A DNA stretch of 64,000 bases. Origin: Actinotalea soli (GTDB lineage Bacteria; Actinomycetota; Actinomycetes; Actinomycetales; Cellulomonadaceae). The notes beneath the pieces were generated by a model. It was not told the DNA's origin and ran no database searches. It saw only the letters and a program-made list of their open reading frames with translations. Shown in pieces: positions 1 to 10,269 of this stretch. The stretch is from the NCBI RefSeq assembly GCF_017565425.1, contig NZ_JAGEMK010000004.1, positions 1 through 64,000 of the forward strand. The letters run 5' to 3'. Each line of letters opens with the position of its first letter. Position 1 is the first letter of the stretch. The position numbers and the translations under genes were made by a program.

Positions 1-51
<51 letters not shown>

Positions 52-108
52 CTACCGCCCCGGAGGGCTCCCCGAGCGCCGCGAGCGCACCGGACGGACG
101 CCGACGGC

Positions 109-1515
109 TCAGTGCACGGGGACCGCGGCGGCCGTGAGGGCCTGGGTGATCTGCTCGACCTGGTCCTTGGCGTCGCCGAAGAGCATCGCGGTGTTCTCGC
201 GGAAGAACAGCGGGTTCTGCACCCCCGCGTACCCCGTGGCCATCGAGCGCTTGAACACGACCACCTCGCGCGCCTTCCACACCTCGAGCACCGGCATGCC
301 GGCGATCGGCGAGCCCGGGTCCTCGAGGGCCGCCGGGTTGACGGTGTCGTTGGCGCCGATGACGAGCACGACGTCGGTCTCGGCGAGGTCGTCGTTGATC
401 TCGTCCATCTCCAGGACGATGTCGTAGGGCACCTTGGCCTCGGCCAGCAGCACGTTCATGTGCCCGGGGAGCCGCCCCGCGACGGGGTGGACGCCGAACC
501 GCACGTCGACCCCGGTTGCCCGCAGCCTGGCCACGAGCTCGGCCACCGGGTACTGGGCCTTGGCCACGGCCATGCCGTACCCCGGGGTGATGACCACCGT
601 CCGTGCCGACGCGAGGGACTCCGCGACCTCGACCGCCGTCGTCTCGCGGTGCTCGCCCTGCTCGCCGCTCGCGGCCGAGACGGTGCCGCCCTCGGCCCCG
701 AAGCCGCCGAGGATCACCGAGACGAAGGACCGGTTCATCGCCCGGCACATGATGTACGACAGGATCGCGCCCGAGGAGCCGACCAGGGCACCGGTCACGA
801 TGAGCAGGTCGTTGCCGAGCATGAACCCGGCGGCAGCCGCGGCCCAGCCCGAGTACGAGTTGAGCATCGAGACGACGACGGGCATGTCCCCACCCCCGAT
901 CGAGGCCACCAGGTGCCAGCCGACCAGCAGGGCGATGACCGTCATGACGACCAGCGGCACCAGCGCGTTCTGCGCGACGAACCAGGCCATGAGGCCCAGG
1001 GACGCCACGACGGCGACCAGGTTGAGCAGGTGCCGGTGGGGCAGCATCAGCGGCGAGGAGGACATCTTCGCGGAGAGCTTGAGGTACGCCACGACCGAGC
1101 CGGTGAAGGTGATCGCGCCGATGAAGACCCCGAGGAAGACCTCGATCTGGTGCACCGTGTCGGGGGCGGCCGTCAGGTAGGAGTTGAAGCCCACCAGCAC
1201 CGCGGCGAGCCCGACGAAGCTGTGCAGGATCGCGATGAGCTCGGGCATCTGCGTCATCTCGACGCTGCGGGCCCGCCACACGCCGACGCTCGCGCCGATC
1301 GCGAAGACCAGGGCGATGAGCACGGCGGTCACCAGCAGCGACCGCTCGGCGTGCTCGAGGGCCAGCACGACGGTCGCCCCGAGGGCCAGCACCATGCCGA
1401 TCATCCCGAGGAGGTTGCCGCGGCGGGCCGAGGCCTGCGTGGACAGGCCCGCGAGGCTGAGGATGAACAGGACCGCCGCGACGAGGTACACGGCCTGCAC
1501 GAGGGAGGTGAGCAC
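109..1515 (-). CDS. pntB: NAD(P) transhydrogenase subunit beta
   Basis: Membrane subunit of proton-translocating transhydrogenase, which moves hydride between NADH and NADP+ using the proton gradient. The 468-residue product has many hydrophobic segments in residues 1-260 (domain II), then a soluble NADP(H)-binding domain III with the family GYGMAVA motif near residues 312-318 and a late [10 protein letters not shown] segment. The length is close to the roughly 460 residues usual for the family. The GTG start at 1515 lies one base after the pntA stop, so the two subunits are translationally coupled. The gene is complete. Confidence 0.95.
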   Translation of the reverse strand: MLTSLVQAVYLVAAVLFILSLAGLSTQASARRGNLLGMIGMVLALGATVVLALEHAERSLLVTAVLIALVFAIGASVGVWRARSVEMTQMPELIAILHSFVGLAAVLVGFNSYLTAAPDTVHQIEVFLGVFIGAITFTGSVVAYLKLSAKMSSSPLMLPHRHLLNLVAVVASLGLMAWFVAQNALVPLVVMTVIALLVGWHLVASIGGGDMPVVVSMLNSYSGWAAAAAGFMLGNDLLIVTGALVGSSGAILSYIMCRAMNRSFVSVILGGFGAEGGTVSAASGEQGEHRETTAVEVAESLASARTVVITPGYGMAVAKAQYPVAELVARLRATGVDVRFGVHPVAGRLPGHMNVLLAEAKVPYDIVLEMDEINDDLAETDVVLVIGANDTVNPAALEDPGSPIAGMPVLEVWKAREVVVFKRSMATGYAGVQNPLFFRENTAMLFGDAKDQVEQITQALTAAAVPVH

Positions 1516-1516
1516 G

Positions 1517-3073
1517 TCAGGAGTCCTTCCGGAACATGCCGAGCATCCGGTACGTGACCAGGAACCCGCCGAAGATGTTGATGCTCGCGACGGAGGCCGC
1601 CACGAACGCGATGGTCGACACCACGAGGTCGGCCGAGCCGATCTGCAGCAGCGCGCCGACCAGGATGATCCCCGAGATGGCGTTGGTCTGGGCCATCAGC
1701 GGGGTGTGCAGCGAGTGGGTCACGTTGAAGATCACGTAGTACCCGATGATCACCGCGAGGCCGAAGACCGTGAGGTGCTGCTGGGTCTCGGCCGGGGAGA
1801 CCGTGAGCAGCAGCATGGCCAGCACGGCCCCGAGGCCTGCGGTGACCGTGCGGCGGGTCCGACGACGGCGTGCGGCCTCGTGGGCGATCCGGGCCTGCTC
1901 GGCCGGGTCGACGTGAGGGACGACCTCCTGCGTGGGGGCCGGGGCCGCCGAGACCTGCACCGGTGGCGGGGGCCAGAGCACCTCCCCCGTGCTGACCACC
2001 GTCATGCCGCGCTGGACCGGGTCGGTCAGGTCGAGGGTCAGCTCGCCGTTGCGCTCGGGGGTCAGCAGGGCCATGAGGTGCACGATGTTGGTACCGAAGA
2101 GCTGCGAGGTGTGCCGGGGCAGGCGGCTCGTCAGGTCCGTCCAGCCGAGGATCACCACACCGTTCTCGCTGACGACCCGCTCCCCCGGGACGGTGAGCTC
2201 GCAGTTGCCGCCCCCCGAGGCCGCGAGGTCGACGATCACGCTGCCCGGGCGCATCGCGGCGACCATGGCCGCCGTGATGGTCGTGGGGGCCGTGCCGCGG
2301 ACCAGGGCCGTGGTGATCACGACGTCGGCCTGGGCCGTCTCCTGGGAGTACATCTGCTCGGTGAGCCGCTGCTGCTCGGCGGTCAGCTCCCCGGCGTACC
2401 CGTCGGCACTGACCTCCTGCTGGGCGGCCGCGGCCTGCACGAACTGCGCACCCATGGACTCGATCTGCTCGCCGACCTCGGGTCGGACGTCGAAGGCCCG
2501 GACCTGGGCGCCCAGGCTGCCCGCGGCGCCGATCGCTGCCAGCCCCGCGACCCCGGCGCCGATGACGAAGACCTTGGCCGGCGGGGTCTTGCCCGCCGCC
2601 GTGACCTGGCCGGTGAACATGCCGCCGAACTCCTCGGCGGCCTCGATCACCGCGCGGTACCCGGCGACGTTCGACAGGGTGCTCAGCACGTCGATGGACT
2701 GCGCACGCGAGATCCGCGGCACGGCGTCCAGCGCGAGGGCCGTCAGCCCGCCGGCGGCCAGGGCCTCGACCCGCTCGGGGTGGGTCGAGGGGGCCATCAT
2801 CGAGATGAGCGTGGTGCCGGGGGCCAGGGCAGCGACGCGCTCGGCCGGAGCGGCGTCGATGGTGGTGACGACGTCAGCCGCCCACGCCTCGGCCGCCTCG
2901 ACCACGGTCGCCCCGGCCTCGGCGTAGGCCTGGTCGGGATAGCTCGCGCCGGCACCGGCCCCGGCCTGGACGACGACGTCGTAACCCAGCTTGCGCAGCT
3001 GGGTGACGGTTGCGGGGGTGGCGGCGACGAGCCGCTCGCCCGGGCGGGACTCCCGGGGCACACCGATCTTCAT
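1517..3073 (-). CDS. pntA: NAD(P) transhydrogenase subunit alpha
   Basis: NAD(H)-binding subunit of the membrane transhydrogenase, 518 residues. The N-terminus (MKIGVPRES) is characteristic. An alanine-dehydrogenase-like Rossmann fold follows with GAGVAG near residues 172-177. The C-terminal 110 residues hold hydrophobic helices, so this is the fused alpha form rather than split PntAA/PntAB. An Arg-rich linker near residues 398-407 separates the soluble and membrane parts. It is first gene of the pntA-pntB pair. A palindrome resembling a LacI-family operator lies about 65 bases upstream of its ATG. Confidence 0.95.
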   Translation of the reverse strand: MKIGVPRESRPGERLVAATPATVTQLRKLGYDVVVQAGAGAGASYPDQAYAEAGATVVEAAEAWAADVVTTIDAAPAERVAALAPGTTLISMMAPSTHPERVEALAAGGLTALALDAVPRISRAQSIDVLSTLSNVAGYRAVIEAAEEFGGMFTGQVTAAGKTPPAKVFVIGAGVAGLAAIGAAGSLGAQVRAFDVRPEVGEQIESMGAQFVQAAAAQQEVSADGYAGELTAEQQRLTEQMYSQETAQADVVITTALVRGTAPTTITAAMVAAMRPGSVIVDLAASGGGNCELTVPGERVVSENGVVILGWTDLTSRLPRHTSQLFGTNIVHLMALLTPERNGELTLDLTDPVQRGMTVVSTGEVLWPPPPVQVSAAPAPTQEVVPHVDPAEQARIAHEAARRRRTRRTVTAGLGAVLAMLLLTVSPAETQQHLTVFGLAVIIGYYVIFNVTHSLHTPLMAQTNAISGIILVGALLQIGSADLVVSTIAFVAASVASINIFGGFLVTYRMLGMFRKDS

Positions 3074-3137
3074 CAGGTCTCTCCTCGTTGATCGCGCCGG
3101 GGCCAGGAACCCGGTGCACGCTTCGACGGTAGTCCCG

Positions 3138-3149
3138 GAAAGCGCTTTC
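3138..3149. promoter_or_regulatory. LacI-family operator-like palindrome upstream of pntAB
   Basis: The 12-base perfect palindrome GAAAGCGCTTTC lies in the 164-base gap between mazG and pntA, about 65 bases before the pntA start. A central GCGC flanked by GAAA/TTTC is the classical core of operators for LacI/GalR-family repressors. Control of pntAB by such a regulator is inference; no regulator gene is adjacent. Confidence 0.5.
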
Positions 3150-3237
3150 TAGGAGGACGTAGGTCTCAGTCCACCTGATGGACAGGCAGGATGACGGGCC
3201 GGGGGCGGGCGGTGGTGCCCTGGGGCCTCGAGGCGGC

Positions 3238-3948
3238 TCAGGCCTGCTCGGCCCGGCGCAGCTCGCCCTCGAGCCGGCGGACGGCCCCGCGCAGGGCACC
3301 CTCGGCATCAAGACCACGCTCGTGAGCCTCGGCGACCAGGGCGAGGATCCGCGCACCGAGCTCGGCCTCACCCTGGTCGCCCGCGTCCGCGACCACGGCC
3401 CCGCCCGGTACCTCTCGTCCCGGGCCGCCCGTCTCGAGCCCCGCGCGGCTGGCCCGGCTGAGCACCTTCTGCGCACGGGCCAGGGCCGGGAGCCCGGCGG
3501 GGATGCCGTCGAGCACCGAGGCGCGGTTCTTCTCGGTCTTCTTGATGCGTTCCCAGCGGGCGTGCTGGTCCTCGCTGCCGGCCGGGGCGTCCCCCGAGCC
3601 ACCCTCGCGGGCCTCGCCGACCTCGAAGACGTGGGGGTGCCGGCGCCGGAGCTTGGCGGTGATCCCCGCAGCCACCTCGGCGATGCCGAACGGCTCCTCG
3701 GGGTGCTCCTTGGCCACGCGGGCGTGGAAGACCACCTGGAGGAGCAGGTCACCGAGCTCCTCGCGCAGGTCCTCCCGGTCCCCGCTCTCGATCGCCTCGA
3801 CGACCTCGTGGACCTCTTCGATCGCGTACGGCACCAGCGAGGCGTGGGTCTGCGCGGCGTCCCACGGGCAGCCACCGGGCGAGCGCAGCAGGTCCATCAC
3901 GGCGACGAGCTCTCTCAGCTCGGCCGTCCCGTCACCGGTCGACGGCAC
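3238..3948 (-). CDS. mazG: MazG nucleoside triphosphate pyrophosphohydrolase
   Basis: All-alpha house-cleaning enzyme that hydrolyses (d)NTPs to NMP and pyrophosphate. The 236-residue product contains the GGCPWDxxQTHxSL signature near residues 26-39 and the metal-binding EExxE (EEVHE) followed by EELGDLL. The GTG start at 3948 is three bases after the stop of the upstream lipoprotein gene, so the two are probably cotranscribed. The order mfd, lipoprotein, mazG is widely conserved in actinobacteria. The C-terminal region after residue 165 has diverged and resembles a second, degenerate helical domain. Confidence 0.92.
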   Translation of the reverse strand: MPSTGDGTAELRELVAVMDLLRSPGGCPWDAAQTHASLVPYAIEEVHEVVEAIESGDREDLREELGDLLLQVVFHARVAKEHPEEPFGIAEVAAGITAKLRRRHPHVFEVGEAREGGSGDAPAGSEDQHARWERIKKTEKNRASVLDGIPAGLPALARAQKVLSRASRAGLETGGPGREVPGGAVVADAGDQGEAELGARILALVAEAHERGLDAEGALRGAVRRLEGELRRAEQA

Positions 3949-3951
3949 GGG

Positions 3952-4470
3952 TCACTCCCCGACGTGGAGCCAGGGCAGGGTCTCGGCGGTGATCTGGCCG
4001 GTCTCGGGGTCCAGCTCGCCGTACCGCGGGTTGATCGTGACGTCCGCCTCGAAGATCTCCGCCTCGACCTCGCTGATGATCGCGGGGGCGTCCTCGAGCT
4101 GCTGCAGGCTCTGGGAGGCCAGCGAGAAGCGGAGCACCTCGAGGGCACCCTCGCTCAGCTCGGGCAGCTCCTGGCCGCTCTCGGCGAGCCCCTGGTTGAC
4201 GACCTCGACGGCCTGCTCCTCCGAGACCGCCACGCCGTTCTCCGCGGCCGCCTCGAGGAAGTACGGGGCGACGATGAGCCCGACGAGCACCGTGCGCGCG
4301 TCGACCCCCTGGAAGATCGGCGCGAGGTCCTGCTGGGCCGCGTCGAGGGTGGACTGGGTGATCGTGCGCCCCTCGACCACGGCCGCCGCGCCCGGGGTCG
4401 TCGAGCACCCCGCCACGAGCATCGCCGTCGTCGTCGCTGCTGCGACCGCTGCTGCCGTCCGCACCCTCAC
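3952..4470 (-). CDS. SurA-like N-terminal domain lipoprotein
   Basis: Exported lipoprotein of about 172 residues. A signal peptide ends in the lipobox LVAGC, followed by a region resembling the N-terminal chaperone domain of SurA-type proteins (VVEGRTITQSTLDAA, then a helical core). No PPIase domain is present, so a role as an extracytoplasmic folding factor is only suggested by the fold. A longer reading frame reaches 4518, but GTG at 4470 is chosen because GAGGGAGG lies about 7 bases before it and the signal peptide then begins properly with MRVRT. It lies between mfd and mazG. Confidence 0.75.
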   Translation of the reverse strand: MRVRTAAAVAAATTTAMLVAGCSTTPGAAAVVEGRTITQSTLDAAQQDLAPIFQGVDARTVLVGLIVAPYFLEAAAENGVAVSEEQAVEVVNQGLAESGQELPELSEGALEVLRFSLASQSLQQLEDAPAIISEVEAEIFEADVTINPRYGELDPETGQITAETLPWLHVGE

Positions 4471-4566
4471 GTGCACGCCTCCCTCGTCAGGGCACCTGGC
4501 GGCACCCGCGCCGAACATCGTAGGCGACCCGGGCCCCGCGCCGGGCGCGCCGGTCCGTGGTGGACC

Positions 4567-7500
4567 TCAGAACCCCTCGGCCGCCCGCGTCCCGACGGCG
4601 GCGGCCGCCGCGACGTCGCCCCCGAGGACGGCCTCGATGAGCTCGGTCGCCCAGGCCAGGACCTCCGCACCCGCGAGCGGACGTCCGCCGATGCGCGCCG
4701 TCGTCGGGAAGGGCACCAGGGCGGTGCGCACCGCGGGCTTGAGCACGGTGCCGGGGTACAGCCGCTTGAGCCGCAGGGTCGCGGACTCGGCGAGCTCGAC
4801 CGGCGCGAACCGCACGAACTTGCCCTGGGCGGTGACGTCGGTGAGGCCTGCCTCGCGGGCCCGGTTGCGGAAGGCAGCCACTGCGAAGAGGTTCTCGACG
4901 GGCGCGGGGGGCGTGCCGTACCGGTCCGTCAGCTCGGCGCGCACGGCCTCGATCTTCTCGGCCGTCGTCGCGTCGGCGACCTTGCGGTAGGCCTCGAGCC
5001 GGAGCCGCTCGTGGGCGATGTAGTCGTGCGGCACGTGGGCGTCGACCGGCAGCTCGAGGGTCACGTCGGCCGGACGCTCCTCGGCCTCGCCGCGGTAGGC
5101 AGCGACGGCCTCGCCCACCATGCGGACGTAGAGGTCGAACCCGACCCCCTGGATGTGCCCCGACTGCTCGCCGCCCAGCAGGTTGCCCGCCCCACGGATC
5201 TCGAGGTCCTTGAGGGCGATCTGCATGCCCGCACCCAGGTCCGTGTTGGCGGCCATGGTCGCCAGCCGGTCGTGGGCCGTCTCGGTGAGCGGCCGCTCGG
5301 GCGGGTACATGAAGTAGGCGTAGGCCCGCTCGCGCCCACGGCCCACACGGCCACGCAGCTGGTGCAGCTGGGACAGGCCGAGCAGGTCGGCCCGCTCGAG
5401 GATCAGGGTGTTGGCGTTGGAGATGTCCAGGCCGGTCTCGACGATCGTCGTGCAGACCAGGACGTCGAACCTCTTCTCCCAGAAGTCGACGATCACCTGC
5501 TCGAGACGGTGCTCGCCCATCTTGCCGTGGGCCGTGGCGATCCTGGCCTCGGGGACCAGCTCGGCCAGCCGCGAGGCGGTGCGGTCGATCGAGTCGACCT
5601 TGTTGTGGATGTAGAAGACCTGCCCCTCGCGCAGCAGCTCACGCCGGATCGCCGCGGTGACCTGCTTCTCGTCGAAGGCCCCGACGAAGGTCAGCACGGG
5701 GTGCCGCTCCTCGGGCGGGGTGGCCAGGGTCGACATCTCACGGATGCCCGTCACGGCCATCTCGAGGGTGCGCGGGATGGGGGTCGCGCTCATCGCGAGC
5801 ACGTCGACGTTGGTGCGCAGCTGCTTGAGGGTCTCCTTGTGCTCGACGCCGAACCGCTGCTCCTCGTCGACGATCACCAGGCCGAGGTCCTTGAACCGCA
5901 CCGAGCCCGTGATGAGGCGGTGCGTGCCGATGACCAGGTCGACCGAGCCGTCGGCCAGCCCCTCGACCACCTCGCGGGACTCGGACTCGGTCTGGAACCG
6001 GGACAGCGCCTTGACGGTCACCGGGAACGGCGCGTAGCGCTCGGCGAAGGTGTCCAGGTGCTGCTGGACCAGCAGGGTCGTGGGGACCAGCACCGCGACC
6101 TGCTTGCCGTCCTGGATGGCCTTGAAGGCCGCGCGGACGGCGATCTCGGTCTTGCCGTAGCCGACGTCGCCGCACACCAGGCGGTCCATCGGCACGGTCT
6201 TCTCCATGTCGGACTTGACCTCCTCGATGGTGACGAGCTGGTCGGGGGTCTCGACGTGGGCGAAGGCGTCCTCGAGCTCGGCCTGCCACGGGGTGTCCGG
6301 CCCGAAGGCGTGCCCCTGCGTGGCCATCCGTGCCGAGTACAGGCGGATGAGCTCGCCGGCGATCTCCTTGACGGCCTTGCGGGCCCGGCCCTTGGTCTTG
6401 GCCCAGTCCGAGCCGCCCATCTTGTTGAGGCTGGGCGACTCGCCACCGGTGTACTTGGTGACCTGGTCGAGCTGGTCGGTCGGCACGTACAACCGGTCCC
6501 CCGGCTGCCCGCGCTTGGAGGCCGCGTACTCGATGACGAGGTACTCGCGGCGCCCCGCCGTCGGGCCGCTGCCGATGGTGCGCTGGACGAGCTCGACGAA
6601 CCTGCCGACGCCGTGCTGCTCGTGGACCACGAAGTCCCCCGGGCGCAGGGCCAGGGGGTCGACCGTGTTGCGGCGCCGCGAGGGCATGGTCCGCATGTCC
6701 CGCGTCGAGGTGCCGGCCCGCCCGGTCAGGTCCGCCTCGGAGAAGACGGCGAGCCGCAGCCCGTCCGCGACGAAGCCCCGGCCGACGGGGGCAGGGGTCA
6801 CCAGGACCACGCCGCTCGCGGGCGCCTCGGTGATCTCACCGACCAGGCGGGCCGGGACCTCGAGGGAGCCGAGCTGCTCGACCATGCGCTGGGCCGGGCC
6901 GTGCCCCTCGGTGGTGAGCACCAGGCTCCAGCCCTCGCGCTGCAGCCTCTGCAGGTCGGCGACCGCACGCTGCACGTCGCCCTGGTACCCGCGGACGTCC
7001 CGCGCCCCGACCACCAGGCTCGTCGCCTCGCCGTCGGGCCCCACGCCAGGACTCGTGTCAGAACCTGGGGTACCTGGGGCACCCTCAGCCTCTGACACGA
7101 GCTCGTCGGTGGCGAGGGTGAAGCTGCTCAGCGTCCACCAGCCCAGACCCCGCTGGAGGGCGAGCTCACGGGTCTCGGCGTACCCCGCGAAGGAGGCCGC
7201 GCGCAGGTCGATCGGGGTGCTGCCCCCGGCGGCGGCCGCGGTCCACGCGGCGTCGAGGAACTCCTGGGTCGTGGCCATCAGGTCGTGGGCCCGGCGGCGC
7301 ACCCGCTCGGGGTCGGCGACCACCAGCAGGGCCCCGGCCGGGACCAGGTCCAGCAGGGGCACCATCTCCTCGACCAGGGCCGGGGCGAGGGACTCCATGC
7401 CCTCGACGGCGATGCCCTCGGCGAGCTTCTCGAGCATCTCGGCGGCCCCCGGCAGCTGCTCGACCAGGGCTGCCGCCCGCGCCCGGACCGGCTCGGTCAG

Positions 7501-8265
7501 CAGGATCTCGCGGCAGGGCGGGGCCCACAGGCCGTCCACCGCGACCTCGAGGCTGCGCTGGTCGGCGACCGCGAACCAGCGGATCTCCTCGACCGTGTCC
7601 CCCCAGAACTCGACCCGCTGGGGGTGGTCGTCGGTCGGCGGGAAGATGTCGAGGATCCCGCCGCGCACCGCGAACTCCCCGCGACGCTCGACCATGTCCA
7701 CCCGGGTGTACGCGGCTGCCACCAGGCGCTCGACGACGTCCTCGAGGTCGGCCTGGGCCCCGGCCTGCAGGGCCACCGGCTCGAGCTCGCCGAGGCCGGC
7801 GACCACCGGCTGCAGCAACGCCCGGACAGGGACCACGAGCACCCGCACCGGGCCGCCCTGCACGCTGCTCTCGTCGGGGTGGGCCAGACGACGGAAGACC
7901 GCGAGACGCCTGGCCACGGTGTCGCTGCGCGGCGAGAGCCGCTCGTGCGGCAGGGTCTCCCAGGACGGCAGCACGGCGACGTCGTCGGCGGGGAGGTAGC
8001 AGCGCAGGGCAGCCGCGAGGTCGTCGCCCTCGCGGCCGGTCGCGGTCACCGCGACGACGCAGCCCGAGCGTGCGGGGTCCCCCGTGCCCGCCTCGGCCTG
8101 CGCGACCGCGTCGAGGACCGTCGCCACGATCGGCGCCCGGGCCCCCGCCGGGGTGACCAGGTCCAGCACGGGGGTGCGGGTCAGGGCCGAGGCCCCGGCC
8201 AGCTCGCGGGCCGTGGCGACGGCGGGGTCGGCGAGCAGGGCGGGCAGCAGGCCGGTGAGGTTCAT
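4567..8265 (-). CDS. mfd: transcription-repair coupling factor Mfd
   Basis: ATP-dependent translocase that removes RNA polymerase stalled at DNA lesions and recruits UvrA. The product is about 1232 residues. It has the UvrB-homology N-terminal module, the RNAP-interaction domain (LRPGDFVVHEQHGVGRFVEL), a superfamily 2 motor with Walker A GDVGYGKTE near residue 697 and the DEEQRFGV motif near residue 798, and the C-terminal TRCF domain. The open frame continues to 8943, but the ATG at 8265 is preceded by AGAAGG and begins the conserved N-terminus, so the extension is not coding. It is divergent from the ABC exporter at 8395 and marks one edge of the island. Confidence 0.96.
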   Translation of the reverse strand: MNLTGLLPALLADPAVATARELAGASALTRTPVLDLVTPAGARAPIVATVLDAVAQAEAGTGDPARSGCVVAVTATGREGDDLAAALRCYLPADDVAVLPSWETLPHERLSPRSDTVARRLAVFRRLAHPDESSVQGGPVRVLVVPVRALLQPVVAGLGELEPVALQAGAQADLEDVVERLVAAAYTRVDMVERRGEFAVRGGILDIFPPTDDHPQRVEFWGDTVEEIRWFAVADQRSLEVAVDGLWAPPCREILLTEPVRARAAALVEQLPGAAEMLEKLAEGIAVEGMESLAPALVEEMVPLLDLVPAGALLVVADPERVRRRAHDLMATTQEFLDAAWTAAAAGGSTPIDLRAASFAGYAETRELALQRGLGWWTLSSFTLATDELVSEAEGAPGTPGSDTSPGVGPDGEATSLVVGARDVRGYQGDVQRAVADLQRLQREGWSLVLTTEGHGPAQRMVEQLGSLEVPARLVGEITEAPASGVVLVTPAPVGRGFVADGLRLAVFSEADLTGRAGTSTRDMRTMPSRRRNTVDPLALRPGDFVVHEQHGVGRFVELVQRTIGSGPTAGRREYLVIEYAASKRGQPGDRLYVPTDQLDQVTKYTGGESPSLNKMGGSDWAKTKGRARKAVKEIAGELIRLYSARMATQGHAFGPDTPWQAELEDAFAHVETPDQLVTIEEVKSDMEKTVPMDRLVCGDVGYGKTEIAVRAAFKAIQDGKQVAVLVPTTLLVQQHLDTFAERYAPFPVTVKALSRFQTESESREVVEGLADGSVDLVIGTHRLITGSVRFKDLGLVIVDEEQRFGVEHKETLKQLRTNVDVLAMSATPIPRTLEMAVTGIREMSTLATPPEERHPVLTFVGAFDEKQVTAAIRRELLREGQVFYIHNKVDSIDRTASRLAELVPEARIATAHGKMGEHRLEQVIVDFWEKRFDVLVCTTIVETGLDISNANTLILERADLLGLSQLHQLRGRVGRGRERAYAYFMYPPERPLTETAHDRLATMAANTDLGAGMQIALKDLEIRGAGNLLGGEQSGHIQGVGFDLYVRMVGEAVAAYRGEAEERPADVTLELPVDAHVPHDYIAHERLRLEAYRKVADATTAEKIEAVRAELTDRYGTPPAPVENLFAVAAFRNRAREAGLTDVTAQGKFVRFAPVELAESATLRLKRLYPGTVLKPAVRTALVPFPTTARIGGRPLAGAEVLAWATELIEAVLGGDVAAAAAVGTRAAEGF

Positions 8266-8394
8266 CTGTCCTTCTCGGGGCACGACGCAGGCCCGGACGC
8301 AGGGGTGCGCCCGGGGATGGTGCGAGTCTATGGTCCGCCCGACCGCCCGTTCGGCGCACGCGCGATGACCACTTTGTGGTGTTCTGTAGTCCCC

Positions 8395-10248
8395 ATGAGT
8401 GATGTCGACCCGCTCGAGGTCCTTGCCGCACGGGCGGGCGGCCCCCGGTCGGCGCGTCGGCTGACCCGTCTGCTCGTCCGGTCGACCCAGCAGGTGTGGC
8501 GGGCCGGGCCTCGCGTGCTCCTCGCGGTGCTGGGCCTGCAGGTGCTCGCCGCGGCAGCCCTCGCGGCGCAGATCCTCGTCGTCGAGCGGGTGCTCACGGT
8601 GATCCTCGACGTCGCCGACGACCCCGACGCCCTGCCCCGGCTGTGGCTGCCGGTCGCGCTGCTCGCCCTGGTCACCGCGATCACGAGCCTCTCCGGGGCC
8701 GTGCAGCAGAACGTCGAGCGGCTGCTGGGCGAGAAGGTCGCGGCCGCCATGTGGCGCGACGTGCTGCGCACCGCGACCGGCGTGAGCCTGCGCAACTTCG
8801 AGGAGCCGACCTTCTTCGACCGCCTGCAGCGGGTCGAGACCAACGCGCTGTTCCGCCCCTACCAGGTCACCCAGGGGCTGGTGATCATGCTCGGGGCGGT
8901 CTTCGGCAGCCTCGGCGTGGGCACCGTGCTCGTGACCCTGCACCCCGCGCTGCTCCCCCTGCTCGTGCTCGGTGGGGCGCCGCTCGTGCTGACCAGCCGC
9001 CGCGAGAGCCGCCTCGAGTTCGACTTCGCGGTCGAGCAGACCCCGGCGCTACGGCTGCGCGAGTACCTCATCGGCCTGCAGACCGGGCGGGACGAGGCCG
9101 CCGAGGTGCGCGCCTTCGCCCTGGCCCGTGAGCTCGGCCGACGGATCGACCTCCTGTACGGCACCTACCTCAAGGCCCTGCGCGGGCACATCCTGCGCCG
9201 CTCGCGGCTCAGCGCCCTGGGCAACCTCGGGGCCGCCGTGGCCCTGGCCGCCACCCTCGTCGTGATGGTGTGGTTGGTGGCGGAGGGAGAGATCACCGTC
9301 GCCTCGGCCGGGGCCGCGATCGTCGCGATCCGCATGCTCGCCCACCAGGTGCAGGCCCTGAGCAACGGCATCCGTCTGGTCTTCGAGTCCGGCCTGTTCC
9401 TGGACGACGTCGACGCCTTCCTCACCATGGACCCGGGCCAGGGCGAGCGGGTCGAGGGCCAGCCCGACCCGCCGTCGACCTTCGAGCTGCTCGAGGCCGA
9501 GGACCTCGCCTTCACCTACCCGGGCAGCGAGGCACCCGCCCTCGACGGCGTCACGGTCCGGCTGTGTCGCGGGGAGGTCGTGGCCCTGGTCGGGGAGAAC
9601 GGCTCGGGCAAGACGACCCTGGCCAAGGTGCTCGCGGGCCTGTACCAGCCCACCGGTGGGCAGGTGCTGTGGGACGGGGTCGACGCCCGGCAGTACCGCA
9701 GCGCGGGCCTGCGCGAGCGCATCACGGTGATCTTCCAGGACTTCGTCGAGTACGGCCTGAGCGCGACCGACAACATCGCGATCGGCCGGCCCGACGACGA
9801 GCCCGACCCCGAGCGTGTGCGGCGGGCAGCGGCCGACGCGGGGATCGCCCGGGCCATCGAGTCCCTCCCCGCGGGCTACGACACGATCCTCTCGCGCGAG
9901 TTCCCGGGCGGCCGCGACCTCTCGGGCGGGCAGTGGCAGCGCGTGGCCCTGGCCCGGGCCTTCTACCGCGACGCACCGCTGGTCATCCTCGACGAGCCGA
10001 CCGCCGCCATGGACCCCCGCGCCGAGCACGAGCTCTTCGCCTCGCTGCGCTCGATGCTCGCGGGCCGCAGCGCGCTCGTGGTCTCCCACCGGTTCTCGAC
10101 CGTGCGCACCGCCGACCACATCTACGTCATGGACTCGGGGCGGGTCGCCGAGCACGGCACCCACACCGAGCTCATGGCCGCCGACGGCGTGTACGCCGAC
10201 CTGTTCCGGCTCCAGGCCGCCGCCTACATGCCCGACGCCGAGGCCTGA
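8395..10248 (+). CDS. ABC exporter, permease-ATPase fusion, of the RiPP cluster
   Basis: Half-transporter of 617 residues expected to work as a homodimer. The first ~330 residues hold the transmembrane helices. The ATPase follows, with Walker A GENGSGKTT near residue 400, signature LSGGQWQRVALARAF near 508, and Walker B LVILDEPTAA near 528. There is no C39 peptidase domain, so it does not remove leaders itself. This matches the D-type exporters of lasso-peptide clusters. The ATG at 8395 is the only reasonable start, yet no Shine-Dalgarno is visible. An inverted repeat ACCAC-TTT-GTGGT (8368-8380) lies just upstream. It converges with the kinase gene after a 21-base gap. Confidence 0.85.
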   Translation: MSDVDPLEVLAARAGGPRSARRLTRLLVRSTQQVWRAGPRVLLAVLGLQVLAAAALAAQILVVERVLTVILDVADDPDALPRLWLPVALLALVTAITSLSGAVQQNVERLLGEKVAAAMWRDVLRTATGVSLRNFEEPTFFDRLQRVETNALFRPYQVTQGLVIMLGAVFGSLGVGTVLVTLHPALLPLLVLGGAPLVLTSRRESRLEFDFAVEQTPALRLREYLIGLQTGRDEAAEVRAFALARELGRRIDLLYGTYLKALRGHILRRSRLSALGNLGAAVALAATLVVMVWLVAEGEITVASAGAAIVAIRMLAHQVQALSNGIRLVFESGLFLDDVDAFLTMDPGQGERVEGQPDPPSTFELLEAEDLAFTYPGSEAPALDGVTVRLCRGEVVALVGENGSGKTTLAKVLAGLYQPTGGQVLWDGVDARQYRSAGLRERITVIFQDFVEYGLSATDNIAIGRPDDEPDPERVRRAAADAGIARAIESLPAGYDTILSREFPGGRDLSGGQWQRVALARAFYRDAPLVILDEPTAAMDPRAEHELFASLRSMLAGRSALVVSHRFSTVRTADHIYVMDSGRVAEHGTHTELMAADGVYADLFRLQAAAYMPDAEA

Positions 10249-10269
10249 GGCCCCGCAGCCGAGGGTCCC

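Noticed and set aside
112-1557. Long plus-strand open frame opposite pntB, and many similar long frames on the non-coding strand across the window
   Set aside because: They are rich in Arg, Gly, His and Pro with no domain logic and mirror real genes; at this GC content stop codons are rare in every frame.
8368-8394. Inverted repeat plus TGTAGT as a leaderless promoter of the ABC exporter
   Set aside because: The hexamer does not fit TAnnnT and any -35 would fall inside the repeat; promoter geometry is not convincing, so only the inverted repeat is noted.
8266-8943. N-terminal extension of Mfd to 8943
   Set aside because: It would overlap the ABC exporter; the ATG at 8265 has a ribosome-binding site and starts the conserved Mfd N-terminus.
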